Notes: generated by a model not told the origin, from the letters alone. A stretch of DNA of 64,000 bases from Alicycliphilus sp. UBA6560 (GCA_002434305.1 DJJU01000013.1:558001-622000); one strand, 5' to 3'. Positions 1 to 9,447 are shown, counted from the stretch's first letter. Numbers and translations are program-made.

Positions 1-208
1 GGCTGTTGCAGGTCGGGTCGGCACAGGCTCCGGTTTTGCAGGCGCAGGCCAACCTCACTAGAATTCGCGCCTCCTGCAAGACTGCTCGCGTTAGCGCCGC
101 GATGTGCGGCAGGGCGCCCACGGCTGTTTGCGCAACGCCGGCCTCTTACGGATCTCCCATGCTCCTGACCAATTCCGTGCCGTCCAGCGGTGTGTGCCGC
201 GGGGTGGC

Positions 209-1102
209 GTGTTGAGTGCCGCGCCGGATTTCTCCCTGGTGGTGGCGACCGTCGATCCCGACGGCCGGCTGCTGCATGCCCTGCTGGACAGTCTTCTGGC
301 CAGCAGCGAGCGCAGCTTCGAGATCATCGTCGCCGACCAGCAGGTCGATGACCACCTGGCGGCCGTGGTGGCTGCGTTCACCGGCCGTCTGACGCTGCGG
401 CATCTGCGGCTGCCCACGCGCGGCGCATCGGCCGCGCGGAACGCGGGCGCGGCCTTGGCGCGCGGGCGCTGGATCGGCTTTCCCGACGACGATTGCGTAT
501 ACCAGCCCGACACGCTGGCCATGGCGCGGCGCGTGCTGTCTGCGCCGGGTGTGCGCATCGCCACGGGCCGGACTGTGGATGCCGCGCAGCAGCCTTCCGT
601 GCTGCGCTGGCGCCGCATGGCCGAGGATTTCGACCGCTGGACCATGTTCGCCTGCGTGACCGAGGCCACGCTGTTCGTCGAGCGGACACTGTTTTTGGCG
701 GCGGGAGGGTTCGACCCGCGCTTCGGACCCGGCGCCCCCTTCCCGGCGGCCGAGGGCGTAGAGCTGGTGGATCGCCTGCTGGGCGTGGGCGCTGGCTGGC
801 GCGCGCGTTTCGACCCTGCCATCCAGATGCAGCATCCCAACAAGATTCCACCCTGGAACCGCTGGGCCGTCCAGCGCTTTTATCGTTATGCCCAGGGTGA
901 CGGCGCCTTTGTGGCACGGCGTCTGCGGGGCCATACCCTATGGTGGGTGACGCGCACGCTCGGTTCGGCGGCCGTGCAGACGCTGGCGTTTCGCGGCTGG
1001 GTAAGCGTGGCCCATGCGGCCCGGATTGCCGGCATCGGCGTCGGCATGTGGCGCTATGCCCGGTCCTGCGGCAGACAGCGCGGCCTTCGAACGGGTGGAT
1101 GA
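209..1102 (+). CDS. Family 2 glycosyltransferase
   Basis: Predicted cytoplasmic or membrane-associated transferase that moves a sugar from a nucleotide-sugar onto a growing glycan. The N-terminal GT-A fold is visible: FSLVVATVDPDG as the first strand, EIIVADQ, RGASAARNAG and the acidic metal/nucleotide motif GFPDDDCVY. Length (297 aa) fits a single-domain GT2. I start at the GTG at 209, just after a purine-rich GGGGTGG; an in-frame GTG at 104 would add 35 residues without GT2 features. The stop is followed directly by the next gene at 1103, so it is the first gene of a coupled glycan operon seen here. Acceptor and donor cannot be read from the sequence. The 208 bases before it hold no convincing gene. 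Confidence 0.8.
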   Translation: MLSAAPDFSLVVATVDPDGRLLHALLDSLLASSERSFEIIVADQQVDDHLAAVVAAFTGRLTLRHLRLPTRGASAARNAGAALARGRWIGFPDDDCVYQPDTLAMARRVLSAPGVRIATGRTVDAAQQPSVLRWRRMAEDFDRWTMFACVTEATLFVERTLFLAAGGFDPRFGPGAPFPAAEGVELVDRLLGVGAGWRARFDPAIQMQHPNKIPPWNRWAVQRFYRYAQGDGAFVARRLRGHTLWWVTRTLGSAAVQTLAFRGWVSVAHAARIAGIGVGMWRYARSCGRQRGLRTGG

Positions 1103-2287
1103 ATGCGCGGTCTCAAGTACGTTTCGCCAGCGGATACGACGGGGTATGCCGTGGCTGCCAAGGCCTACCTGCGGGCGCTGGCTGCGGCCGGCGTGCCGCT
1201 GCAGTGGGTGCCGCTGCGCTGTCCGGGCGCACGTTACCAACCCGTGCCTGCACGCGAGGTGGTGGAAGACGACCTGCGTCCGCTCGCGCACCGGCCCGTG
1301 GATTACGACACTGTGCTGCTGCACTGCGTGCCGGAGTACTACCCCGGGTGGCTCGCGCGCGAGCGCGCCCCAGGCCGGCGCATCGTCGGCTACACGGTCT
1401 GGGAGCTGGAGCGGCTGCCCGCGCACTGGCCCGCACTGCTGAACCAGCTGGACGCAGTGATCGTGCCCTGCCGCTGGAACGTGGAGGTGCTCCGCAACAG
1501 CGCAGTGACGGTGCCCATCCACGTGGTGCCGCACCTGTCGCAGTTCGGGGGCGTCCCGGCCTCTGCTACGGCCCAGGCGTCGCTGCTTGCGCGGCTGGGG
1601 GGGGCGCAGGCGCTGCAAGGCCGCTTCGTGTTCTACACCATCGGCTTCTGGACGGCGCGCAAAGGCACGGAAGACGTGTTGCGCACCTACCTGGATGCCT
1701 TCACCAGCGAAGACCCGGTCACGCTGGTGGTCAAGACCTCGGCCAAGGACCTGACACGCTGGCATCGCCACTGGCGTGCAGGTTTTCGGTTGCGTCACCC
1801 GCGTCCTTCGCACACGGCGGCGCTGCTTGCCGCGAGCCGCCCCGCGTCGCCCTCTTGGCATGTCATCGACGACGAGGGCCTGACCGATGGCGAGATGCAG
1901 GCTCTGCACACCCTGGGGCATGCCTTCGTCTCCCTGACCCGTACCGAGGGCTGGGGGCTGGGCGCCTTCGATGCTGCTCTGTGTGGACGGCCCGTGGTCA
2001 TGACCGGCTACGGCGGGCAGGCCGACTTCCTACCGCCCGAACTGGCTTGCTTGGTCGACTACCGGATGGTGCCGGCGCACGAGCCCGTATGGGCATTCAG
2101 CTATTCAGCGCGCGACCGTTGGGCGGCCCCCGACACCGCGCAGGCCGGGCGCTGGATGCGTGCCTTGGCCGCCGATCCGGTGGCAGCCAAGGCACGCGGA
2201 GCGGCGCTTGCCGACCATGTGCAAGCCGCCTTTTCGCCCGCGCAGACGCTGACCGCGCTGCGGGCTGCACTGCAGGAGCCGGGATGA
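1103..2287 (+). CDS. Glycosyltransferase, GT4/GT-B type
   Basis: 394-aa protein of the GT-B class. The N-terminal half lacks a strong motif, but the C-terminal nucleotide-sugar-binding half has the typical block RTEGWGLGAFDAALCGRPVV, with the E-x7-E-like arrangement of family 4 enzymes, followed by the YGGQADFL loop. It begins at ATG 1103, the base after the upstream stop, and its stop overlaps the ATG of the next gene (ATGA at 2284), so translation is coupled on both sides. Probable role: adding one sugar in the polysaccharide made by this locus. Substrate unknown. Confidence 0.8.
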   Translation: MRGLKYVSPADTTGYAVAAKAYLRALAAAGVPLQWVPLRCPGARYQPVPAREVVEDDLRPLAHRPVDYDTVLLHCVPEYYPGWLARERAPGRRIVGYTVWELERLPAHWPALLNQLDAVIVPCRWNVEVLRNSAVTVPIHVVPHLSQFGGVPASATAQASLLARLGGAQALQGRFVFYTIGFWTARKGTEDVLRTYLDAFTSEDPVTLVVKTSAKDLTRWHRHWRAGFRLRHPRPSHTAALLAASRPASPSWHVIDDEGLTDGEMQALHTLGHAFVSLTRTEGWGLGAFDAALCGRPVVMTGYGGQADFLPPELACLVDYRMVPAHEPVWAFSYSARDRWAAPDTAQAGRWMRALAADPVAAKARGAALADHVQAAFSPAQTLTALRAALQEPG

Positions 2288-3192
2288 TTCCCCGCACCTT
2301 CCACTTCGTCTTCGGCCTGAAGCCTCAGACGGAGCCATTCCACCTGATGTACTACCTGTGCCTGGCTTCATGCCTGGCGGTAGAGAGGCCGCGAGCCGTC
2401 GTGCTGCACTACCAGCACGAGCCCTGGGGGCCGTGGTGGGACCGGATCCGGCCGGCATTGCAGTTGCAGCGGGCCGAGCCCTGCGCACTGGTCGAGCACT
2501 TTCGATACTCCGACCCTGCCATCGCGCGCTACCGCTATGCCCATGCTGCCGACTTCGTGCGGCTGCAGGCCCTGATCGCCGAAGGCGGGGTGTATGCCGA
2601 CATCGACACCCTGTTCGTGCGCCCCCTGCCCGAGTCCCTGTGGCGGCGCACGACCTGCGTGCTCGGCGAGGAGCGTTCGCCCGATCCCGCTCAACCCTCG
2701 TACTGCAACGCTTGGATCGCGGCGCCGGCCGCCGACCCCTTTTGCCGCGCCTGGCTGGAAGGCATGGCAGAGCGCTTTGACGGAAGCTGGAGCGGGCACT
2801 CCACGCTGCTGCCCTATACGCTGGCGCGGCGCCTGCCGGGGCGCCTGCACGTGGAGCCACAGACGTCGTACTACGCATTCGACTGGCGGCCGGAGCGCAT
2901 CGATGACCTGTTCCTGCGTGACTGCCCATTGCCCCCACAGGCCTACAGTCTGCATCTCTGGAATCACCTGTGGTGGTCTGCCGAGAGGCGCGACTTCTCG
3001 CGCTTTCATGCCGGCCGGCTGACACCCGAATACGTGGCATTCGCAAACACCACCTACGCGCGCTTGGCCAGGCCGTTCCTGCCGGAAGACCTGGCGCCAG
3101 ACAGGGCTGCCTGGCATCGACAGCGTTTGCAGGCTTTCGTCCAGGAGTGCAGCCACCCGCTACGTGCGCTGCGCGAGGCGTGGAGGCGCTAG
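2284..3192 (+). CDS. DXD-motif sugar transferase (Gly_transf_sug / capsule type)
   Basis: 302-aa transferase of the group with the DXD sugar-binding motif (Gly_transf_sug, seen in Och1-like and capsular transferases). It opens with MIPRTFHFVFG, the usual MIPKxIHxxW-like start of this family. ADFVRLQALIAEGGVYADID at about residues 89-108 contains the metal-binding D106-x-D108. The start ATG at 2284 overlaps the preceding stop by 4 bases. The stop (TAG, 3190-3192) shares one base with the GTG of the ABC exporter. Together with its GT2/GT4 neighbours it probably decorates or extends a surface glycan. Confidence 0.8.
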   Translation: MIPRTFHFVFGLKPQTEPFHLMYYLCLASCLAVERPRAVVLHYQHEPWGPWWDRIRPALQLQRAEPCALVEHFRYSDPAIARYRYAHAADFVRLQALIAEGGVYADIDTLFVRPLPESLWRRTTCVLGEERSPDPAQPSYCNAWIAAPAADPFCRAWLEGMAERFDGSWSGHSTLLPYTLARRLPGRLHVEPQTSYYAFDWRPERIDDLFLRDCPLPPQAYSLHLWNHLWWSAERRDFSRFHAGRLTPEYVAFANTTYARLARPFLPEDLAPDRAAWHRQRLQAFVQECSHPLRALREAWRR

Positions 3193-4886
3193 TGCTGAAA
3201 GGACAGGCCTGGGCCTGGCTGCGCGCGCTGGGCGCCGACGTGCTGACGCTGCAGCGCGACGTGCGTCGCTTTCTGGTGCCGGCGCACCGCCGGGCATTGC
3301 GCCGCATCGCCGTATTCAGCGCCGTCTTCTCGCTGCTGGAAATGCTCGTTGCCGCTGCAGCACTGCCTTATGTGGCCTGCCTGGGCGAGCGCCAGTGCGG
3401 CGTGGTGGGCCACGTCGCGGCGGAGACGGGCGCCGATCCGGTCATGACGTATTCGGCTCTGCTGCTGGCGCTGATGTCGGTCAAGATGCTGGCCGACATG
3501 GGCCTGCAATGGCGAGTGGCGGGCTTTCAGCAGGAGGTACAGAAACACACCGTGCTACGCCTGCTGTCCGCGTACTTTGCACAGGGCTGGACAGGCTACC
3601 GCCAGCGCAACCGCAGTGACTACTTCCGGCGCTGCACGATCACCGCTGTCGATGCTGCGTACGCTTGCCACCTGGCGGCGTCCGCCATCGCAAGCGCATT
3701 GCTGGTGGTGGTGTTGACGGCGCTGATGGTGGTGGTCAGTCCGTGGGTGTCGATCGCGCTGGCGCTGGCATTTCTGGGCCTCAATGGCTTGGTGCAACGC
3801 TTTGTCGGTGCGCGCCAGAAACGGGCTGCGCATGTGCGCGAGGACGCGCTGCGCCGCTGGCACCTGGGCATGGGCGAGGCGCTGGACGCCTTCCAGGAAC
3901 TGCGAGTCCACGGCGCCGAGGAGCATGTGCTGCAGGGCGTCGCCGTGCAGCTGCAGGCGCTCGCGCGGGCCAACCGCTGGCTCGCGTTCATGCCGGTATT
4001 GCCACGCGTGGCACTCGACTATTTGGCCTTCACGGTGGTGCTGGTATGCGTGCTCGCTTGGTCCTGGACGGGGCGCCCGTTGGGTGGGTTACTGCCCTAT
4101 CTGGTGTTTTACGCCGTGGTTGCTCGCAGCCTATTGCCGGCCATGATGCAGTTGCTGAGTATTCGCACTTCCCTGCGCGGAGCGGCGCTCAACATACAGC
4201 TGGTGTGCGACGAACTGGCAGCGGCCGCCTCGCACCGCCGCGACACGCCGGCAATGGACACGGTCGACGGCGCGCCGGCGCTGCGACTGGAGGGCGTGGA
4301 AGTCACCCATGCCGGGCACGCGGCGCCAGTGCTGCGGGCGGTGTCGGCGCAGGTGGAGCGGCCTGCCTGGGTGGCGCTGGTAGGGCCTTCCGGCGCAGGC
4401 AAGAGCACGCTCCTGGATGTGGTGGCCGGCCTGCAGACGCCCACGCGCGGATCGGTCGTGTGGCAGAGCGACGCAGGTGGGCCGCCGCGGATTGCCTACG
4501 TGCCGCAGCATGTGGCGATCCTGGATGCGAGCCTGCGCGAGAACGTGGTGTTCGGTGTGGACGCCGGGTGCGAGGATGCGGTGGGCGAGGCGTTGGCCGT
4601 GGCCCAGCTCGCCGACAAGAATCCGGAGCAGGGAACGTTGCAGCTGTCGGGAGGGGAGCGGCAGCGCCTGGCAATCGCGCGCGCCGTCTATCGCAAGCCG
4701 GACCTGCTGCTGCTCGATGAGGCCACTGCCGCCATGGACGAGGCCACCGAGGCGGCGCTGTTCGAGAGCCTGCGCGCGGCCCTGCCGCAGGCCACGGTGC
4801 TGTTCGTCACCCACCGCCTTGCCTCGCTGCGGTTCGCCCAGGTAGTCTGGCGGGTGCACGAAGGGCGGGTGGAGCACTCGACATGA
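3192..4886 (+). CDS. ABC exporter with fused membrane and ATPase domains
   Basis: 564-aa half-transporter of the MsbA/type I exporter class: a membrane domain of about 330 residues with several hydrophobic helices, then an ATPase with Walker A GPSGAGKS, Q-loop YVPQHV, signature LSGGERQR, Walker B LLLLDEAT and switch VTHRL. The D-loop reads AAMD rather than SALD. I choose GTG 3192 because a perfect GGAGG lies at 3182-3186, five bases upstream; longer in-frame starts run back into the previous gene. It would work as a dimer. Being inside a glycosyltransferase operon, it most likely exports or flips the glycan or its lipid-linked precursor, though the substrate is inference. Confidence 0.85.
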   Translation: MLKGQAWAWLRALGADVLTLQRDVRRFLVPAHRRALRRIAVFSAVFSLLEMLVAAAALPYVACLGERQCGVVGHVAAETGADPVMTYSALLLALMSVKMLADMGLQWRVAGFQQEVQKHTVLRLLSAYFAQGWTGYRQRNRSDYFRRCTITAVDAAYACHLAASAIASALLVVVLTALMVVVSPWVSIALALAFLGLNGLVQRFVGARQKRAAHVREDALRRWHLGMGEALDAFQELRVHGAEEHVLQGVAVQLQALARANRWLAFMPVLPRVALDYLAFTVVLVCVLAWSWTGRPLGGLLPYLVFYAVVARSLLPAMMQLLSIRTSLRGAALNIQLVCDELAAAASHRRDTPAMDTVDGAPALRLEGVEVTHAGHAAPVLRAVSAQVERPAWVALVGPSGAGKSTLLDVVAGLQTPTRGSVVWQSDAGGPPRIAYVPQHVAILDASLRENVVFGVDAGCEDAVGEALAVAQLADKNPEQGTLQLSGGERQRLAIARAVYRKPDLLLLDEATAAMDEATEAALFESLRAALPQATVLFVTHRLASLRFAQVVWRVHEGRVEHST

Positions 4887-6067
4887 CGCGACCGGTGGCG
4901 GTGCTGCTCAGTCCTGTGCTGCCGCAGCCGGGAGGCAGTGGCCGCGCCCTGCGGGCCTGGGATTGGCTGCAGGAGTTGTCCGCGAGCCATGAAGTGCACG
5001 TGTGGACGGCAGAGGCAGAGGCAGCGGGCACTGCAGGGCAGTGGCCGCCGGGCACGCTGCTTTGGCATGGTCCCGCCGACGTGCGTACTCCGCTGCCCTG
5101 GCAGCGCCGGCTGGGCTGGCTGGCGCCTTCGCTAAGCGTTCGCTGGCCGGGCACGGTGGCGCACTGGCAGCTGCCGGCTGAGTCTGCGCCTGCTCTCTCA
5201 GCGATGGCGGCCGCGATCGGAGAGCGCCGCGTCGCACGCCTGGTCGTCTTCCGGCTGTACCTGCACGGAGTCTCAGACTGGCTGCGTGCCAGGCTGGTAG
5301 TAAACCGCGCCGAACTCGATCTGGACGACTGGGACTCGTCCACGTTGGCCAGCATTGCAGGCACGCACTGGCGCATGGGCCGCCGGGTGGAGGCAGCGCT
5401 GGCACTGCGCGAGGCACAGCAGTACCGGGCCCTGGAAGAGCGGGTGCCGAGGAACTATGACGCGGTATGGCTGGCTGCCCCTGAAGACTGCGCGGCCTTT
5501 GCGGGTGCAGGCCTGCGCCCCAACCGGCTCGCCGCGCCGGCGGTCACCCCTACCAGGTCGCGTGCGGCGGCCGGACTGCGTATGCTCTTCGTTGGTCGGC
5601 TCGACTACCCGCCAAACCAGGAGGCGGCGCTGCTCCTGGCCACCCGCATAGTCCCTCTGCTGCGTCAGCGGCTGGCGCTTCCGTGGACGCTGACGATTGC
5701 CGGTGCCCGCCCGCCAGCGTGGCTGCTCGCCCAGCTGCATACAACACAAGGGGTGGAGGTGGTGGCCGACGCGTCGGATCTGGCTCCGGTCTATGCCGCC
5801 AGCACAGTTGCCCTGCTGCCCCTGGCAGGCGGCGGCGGCACCAAGCTCAAGACGCTGGAGGCCCTGGCTTGGGGCCTGGCCGTGGTCGCCAGTCCGCAAG
5901 CGGTGCGCGGCCTTGCCCTGGAGGCGGGGCGGCACTACCTGCCGGCGCGCACGCCCGAGGAGTTCGTACAGGCGATGCTGGCACTGCAGGCCGCCCCGCA
6001 GCGTGTTGCTGCCCTGGGTGCGGCAGGCCGCATCTGGGCCGAAACGGCCGCCAAAGGGGCGCTCTGA
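4883..6067 (+). CDS. Glycosyltransferase, GT4-like
   Basis: 394-aa GT-B enzyme. The start of the second Rossmann domain, RMLFVGRLDYPPNQEAALLL, is the glycosyltransferase 4 family GxLxxxPN pattern, and GGGGTKLKTLEALAWGLAVV is the donor-binding block near the C-terminus. The ATG overlaps the stop of the ABC exporter (ATGA at 4883) and its own stop overlaps the next start by one base at 6067. Probably a cytoplasmic transferase of the same glycan pathway. The specific sugar is not deducible. Confidence 0.8.
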   Translation: MTRPVAVLLSPVLPQPGGSGRALRAWDWLQELSASHEVHVWTAEAEAAGTAGQWPPGTLLWHGPADVRTPLPWQRRLGWLAPSLSVRWPGTVAHWQLPAESAPALSAMAAAIGERRVARLVVFRLYLHGVSDWLRARLVVNRAELDLDDWDSSTLASIAGTHWRMGRRVEAALALREAQQYRALEERVPRNYDAVWLAAPEDCAAFAGAGLRPNRLAAPAVTPTRSRAAAGLRMLFVGRLDYPPNQEAALLLATRIVPLLRQRLALPWTLTIAGARPPAWLLAQLHTTQGVEVVADASDLAPVYAASTVALLPLAGGGGTKLKTLEALAWGLAVVASPQAVRGLALEAGRHYLPARTPEEFVQAMLALQAAPQRVAALGAAGRIWAETAAKGAL

Positions 6068-7158
6068 TGGCCGGTGGCGTCATTCTCTACGACTTCCTGG
6101 AGGCGCGCGGGGGAGCTGAGCGGGTCATGCTGGAGCTGGCTGATGCACTGCAGGCCCAGGCGCTGTGCTACGGCTACCGTAATCCACGCTGCTATCCGCT
6201 GTCGGAGCTGAGGCCCTTCCTGTGCCACGACCTGGGCGTGCCCTGGCGGGCGCCCGGCTTGCGCGACGCGGCAACGCTGCTGGCCTTCGCCGGCTCCAAA
6301 GCGCGCGGCGTGGCAGGGTACGACTGGGCTGTGTTCAGCGGCTCACTGGCACCTCTGGCCGTCCACCACCGCCAGGGGCGCCGCAATTTTTACTATTGCC
6401 ATACGCCCCCACGCTTCGTCTACGACCTACGTGCGCACTACCTAGCTCGTCTGCCCACGCTGCTGCGCCCCTTGCTGCATGCCCTTGCTCAGCAGCTGCG
6501 GCCCCGCTATGAGGCCGCCCTGGCCGGCATGGACATGGTCTTGGCGAACTCGGAAAACACGCGCCGACGGCTGCGCCTTTACCTGCAGCGCGAGGCAGAG
6601 GTGATCTACCCGCCAGTGGACACCCAGCGCTTTCGGTGGATTGCCGATGGCAACTACTTCATCTCGTTGGCGCGGCACGAAGACCTCAAGCGCGTGGACC
6701 GCATCGTCCAGGCCTTCGCGTGCATGCCGTCGCAGCAGCTGGTGGTGGCGTCCGGAGGTTCGCGCACCGGCCAGCTGCGCCGCCTGGCCGCTGGCGCGCC
6801 CAACGTGCACTTCACGTCCTGGCAGACGGACGCGGGGCTTGCCCGGCTCATCGGTGGCGCGCGCGCCAGCATCTACATTCCTTACGACGAAGACTTCGGT
6901 CTGTCCCCCGTGGAGAGCATGGCTGCCGGAAAGCCGGTGATCGGCGTGGCGGAAGGAGGATTGTTGGAAACGGTGCTGGAGGGGGAGACGGGCCTGCTGC
7001 TGTCACCCGATCCGGGGGTGGATGCCATTGTGCAAGCGGTGCTGCGCATGGACGCCGCGCGTGCGCAGGGCATGCGCTCCGCATGTGAGGCACGGGCTGC
7101 TCTGTTTGCACGCGAGCGCTTCACGGACCGCATGCGCGCCCTGGTCCACGGAGGATGA
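6067..7158 (+). CDS. Glycosyltransferase, GT4 family
   Basis: 363-aa retaining GT-B transferase. N-terminal LEARGGAERVMLELADAL is the acceptor-side glycine loop of family 4; the C-terminal half shows YDEDFGLSPVESMAAGKPVI, the E-x7-E donor motif. ISLARHEDLKRVDRIVQAF matches the mannosyl/rhamnosyl transferase type, but the sugar is unproven. Last gene of the operon: it ends 73 bases before the convergent kinase gene, and the GC-rich gap has no clear T-tract terminator. Confidence 0.85.
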   Translation: MAGGVILYDFLEARGGAERVMLELADALQAQALCYGYRNPRCYPLSELRPFLCHDLGVPWRAPGLRDAATLLAFAGSKARGVAGYDWAVFSGSLAPLAVHHRQGRRNFYYCHTPPRFVYDLRAHYLARLPTLLRPLLHALAQQLRPRYEAALAGMDMVLANSENTRRRLRLYLQREAEVIYPPVDTQRFRWIADGNYFISLARHEDLKRVDRIVQAFACMPSQQLVVASGGSRTGQLRRLAAGAPNVHFTSWQTDAGLARLIGGARASIYIPYDEDFGLSPVESMAAGKPVIGVAEGGLLETVLEGETGLLLSPDPGVDAIVQAVLRMDAARAQGMRSACEARAALFARERFTDRMRALVHGG

Positions 7159-7231
7159 GCGGCGTAGCCCGGACGCCACGGCCCGGGCGCCAGGCGCAAG
7201 CACTGCGAAACGCCCGTGTGGCGCCGCGGTT

Positions 7232-8677
7232 TCAGGCTCCGCCGCCCAGCTGAGCGAACGGCAGCTGCTGCTTGACCAGGATGACGGTGCACGGCGCGTC
7301 GCGCGCCACGCGGATGGGCACGGTGTCGATGAAGCGCTGCAGTTGCAGCCCGTGGGTGGCGGCGCCCAGGATCATCATGCCCACGCGGTTGCCCTCGGCG
7401 TAGCGCACCAGGGCCTGGGCCACGTCGCCGGCCTCCAGCACGTGGTAGCTGGCGCTGTGGCCGTCCAGGGACAGGCCGGCCGCCCATTGCTTGAGGCGCG
7501 CCAGGTGCGTGCGGTGCAGCGTGGTCTCGCTGCGGGCGCTGTCGGAGCTGCTGGCTGCCGACGCCTTGATGACCGTCACGCAGGCCAGCCGCGCGCCGGG
7601 ACGTATGCCCAGCGAGCGCGCCACCGCCTCGCGCAGCGAGTACAGCGTGGCATCGCTCACATCCTCGTGCGGCACGGCCACCATGACGATGGGCGAGCGC
7701 TCGATCTGGTCGTGCGGCAGCGGGCTGGGCTGGTAGTGCATGCCTGCGGCGCGGATCCAGCGCTTGAAGTGCCGGCGCAGGCCCGGCCCGCGCGTGCGCC
7801 GGCCGCGCTCGGTGATCACCACCTGCTCGGGGTTGGCCAGGTCGAAGGCCAGTTGCGCGGCCGACGGGTAGCGCTCGGCCGCCACGGGCTCCAGGCAGCG
7901 CAGGATGACCTCCTGCAGCCACTCGGGCAGCCCGGGGCGGTGCGCGCGCGGGGGCTGGGGCGTCATCCACAGGCGCTGGCGCAGGCCCCCCTGGGTGGCC
8001 GGCGCGCCGAACGGCAGCTCGCCGGTGGCCAGCTCGTACAGCATGACGCCGATGGCGAAGATGTCGCTGCGCAGGTCGCCGCGCACGCCCACCACCTGCT
8101 CGGGTGCGATCCAGGCGGGCGAGCCCACGGCCTTCCTCATCTCCTCGGCCAGCAGGTCGGGGTAGTGGGCGTGGCAGGACAGGCCGAAGTCCAGCAGCGC
8201 CACGCTGCCGTTCTCGCGCAGCAGCACGTTGGCGGGCTTCAGGTCCAGATGGCAGACGTTCTGCTCATGGATGCTGTGCGCGGCAATCGCTAGGGCGCTG
8301 CCGATGCGGGCGATAGCTGGCGTGTCCGCCACCGCGCCGCCGGGGCCGGCGTGGGTCTCGTGCCAGTGGGCCAGCGTCTGGCCCTCGATGTACTCCATGG
8401 CCAGGTAGGGCAGCCGCACCAGGTCGCCGGCCGCCACGAAGCGCGGCACATGGGGGCCGCTGAGGGTAGGCAGGATGGTCAGTTCGACCTCGAAGCTGAC
8501 GATGGTCTCGGCCCCGTCGCGCACCGTCATGCGCGGGATCTTCATGGCCAGGGGAAAGCCCGGGTCACGCGCCGCGTTGGCATAGCCCACGCGGTAGATG
8601 TGGGCCATGCCGCCGGAGTGGATGCACTCGTGCACCACGAAGCCGTCGATCTCGGTGCCGGGGGCCAGCAGCTTCAT
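7232..8677 (-). CDS. Non-RD serine/threonine kinase fused to a universal stress protein domain
   Basis: 481-aa two-domain protein. Residues about 10-285 form a Hanks-type kinase: glycine loop SGGMAHIY, ATP lysine K46 in AMKIP, catalytic loop HLDLKPANVLL (D145, K147, N150) and LLDFG (D163), then SPAWIAPEQ and SDIFAIGVMLYELATG. The usual HRD arginine is leucine, so it is a non-RD kinase that probably does not need activation-loop phosphorylation. Residues about 325-472 are a UspA-like domain ending in IRVARDAPCTVILVKQ. No transmembrane or PASTA segment is present, so it is cytosolic. ATG 8677 lies 11 bases after the stop of a metallophosphoesterase, suggesting co-transcription and a possible kinase-phosphatase pair. 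Confidence 0.85.
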   Translation of the reverse strand: MKLLAPGTEIDGFVVHECIHSGGMAHIYRVGYANAARDPGFPLAMKIPRMTVRDGAETIVSFEVELTILPTLSGPHVPRFVAAGDLVRLPYLAMEYIEGQTLAHWHETHAGPGGAVADTPAIARIGSALAIAAHSIHEQNVCHLDLKPANVLLRENGSVALLDFGLSCHAHYPDLLAEEMRKAVGSPAWIAPEQVVGVRGDLRSDIFAIGVMLYELATGELPFGAPATQGGLRQRLWMTPQPPRAHRPGLPEWLQEVILRCLEPVAAERYPSAAQLAFDLANPEQVVITERGRRTRGPGLRRHFKRWIRAAGMHYQPSPLPHDQIERSPIVMVAVPHEDVSDATLYSLREAVARSLGIRPGARLACVTVIKASAASSSDSARSETTLHRTHLARLKQWAAGLSLDGHSASYHVLEAGDVAQALVRYAEGNRVGMMILGAATHGLQLQRFIDTVPIRVARDAPCTVILVKQQLPFAQLGGGA

Positions 8678-8688
8678 GGCGACATCGG

Positions 8689-9447
8689 CTAGCGGCCGCG
8701 CTCCAGCCGCTCGGCGAAGAATTCGGGCAGGCCGCTGGCGCGCACGGCGGCGGCGGCGGCCAGGTGGTCGTAGGCCACGCGGTGGAAGGTGATGGTGGCG
8801 GCCTGGGCGTCGAACAGCGCGTACATGGCGCGCGGGTCGCCGTCGCGCGGCTGGCCGCACGAGCCCACCAGGGCCAGCCACTGGCGGTGCGGCGGCACCG
8901 GCACGGGCACGCCCGGCTGCGGTGTGAAGCGCATCAGCTTGGCGGTGGGGGTGAGGAAGTACAGGGCCTGCTCGTGCACATGGCCGCTGAAGACATAGCG
9001 GATGGCCGGGTCCACCTGGGTGGCGGCGGCCATGCTGCGCTCGGCGGCGCTGCTGTCGGTCACGTAGTGCCAGCGCTCGGGCGCGTCGGCGCTGGCATGC
9101 ACCAGCAGCGCGTCCATGCCGGCGCGCGCCGTCAGCGGCAGGCCGGCCAGGAAGGCGCGCTGCGCGTCGGTCAGGCGCGGGGCGGTCCACTGCGTGCTCT
9201 GCTCGCCCAGGTTGCGCGCCTGGGCGGGCGGATGCAGCACGGCTTCGTCATGGTTGCCGCGCACGGCCAGCGCGCCCTGGTCTACCAGCGCCATGGCGCG
9301 CTCGAGCAGCGGGCCGGGGTCCGCGCCGTAGCCGACCAGGTCACCCAGCAGGGCGATCTGGTCGGCACCCTGGGCCCGGGCATGGGCCAGGCAGGCGTCG
9401 AAGGCGGGGACGTTGGCGTGGAGGTCGGACAGCAGGGCGAGCTTCAT
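8689..9447 (-). CDS. Metallophosphoesterase family protein (YfcE/PP-like)
   Basis: 252-aa calcineurin-fold phosphoesterase. The five-block signature is clear: MKLALLSDLHANVPAF (D-x-H), LLGDLVGYGADP (GD), VRGNHDEAV (GNHD), then H in LLVHAS and FSGHVHEQ (GHxH). It would bind two divalent metals and hydrolyse a phosphomono- or diester. I choose ATG 9447 (MKLALL) because this is where family similarity begins; the extension to 9549 is not protein-like. Upstream of and probably co-transcribed with the kinase-Usp gene, so it may be a protein phosphatase that opposes it. A nucleotide or diadenosine phosphatase is an equally fair reading. Confidence 0.8.
   Translation of the reverse strand: MKLALLSDLHANVPAFDACLAHARAQGADQIALLGDLVGYGADPGPLLERAMALVDQGALAVRGNHDEAVLHPPAQARNLGEQSTQWTAPRLTDAQRAFLAGLPLTARAGMDALLVHASADAPERWHYVTDSSAAERSMAAATQVDPAIRYVFSGHVHEQALYFLTPTAKLMRFTPQPGVPVPVPPHRQWLALVGSCGQPRDGDPRAMYALFDAQAATITFHRVAYDHLAAAAAVRASGLPEFFAERLERGR

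Noticed and set aside
6..215. Short open frame before the first glycosyltransferase
   Set aside because: No family resemblance and odd Cys/Pro composition. It could be the tail of an upstream gene, but nothing supports it.
8291..8330. CTAGGGCGCTG...CGATAGCTGG in the kinase gene looks a little like the dispersed repeat
   Set aside because: Only short pieces match, the AT-rich tail is absent, and the encoded residues are normal kinase sequence.
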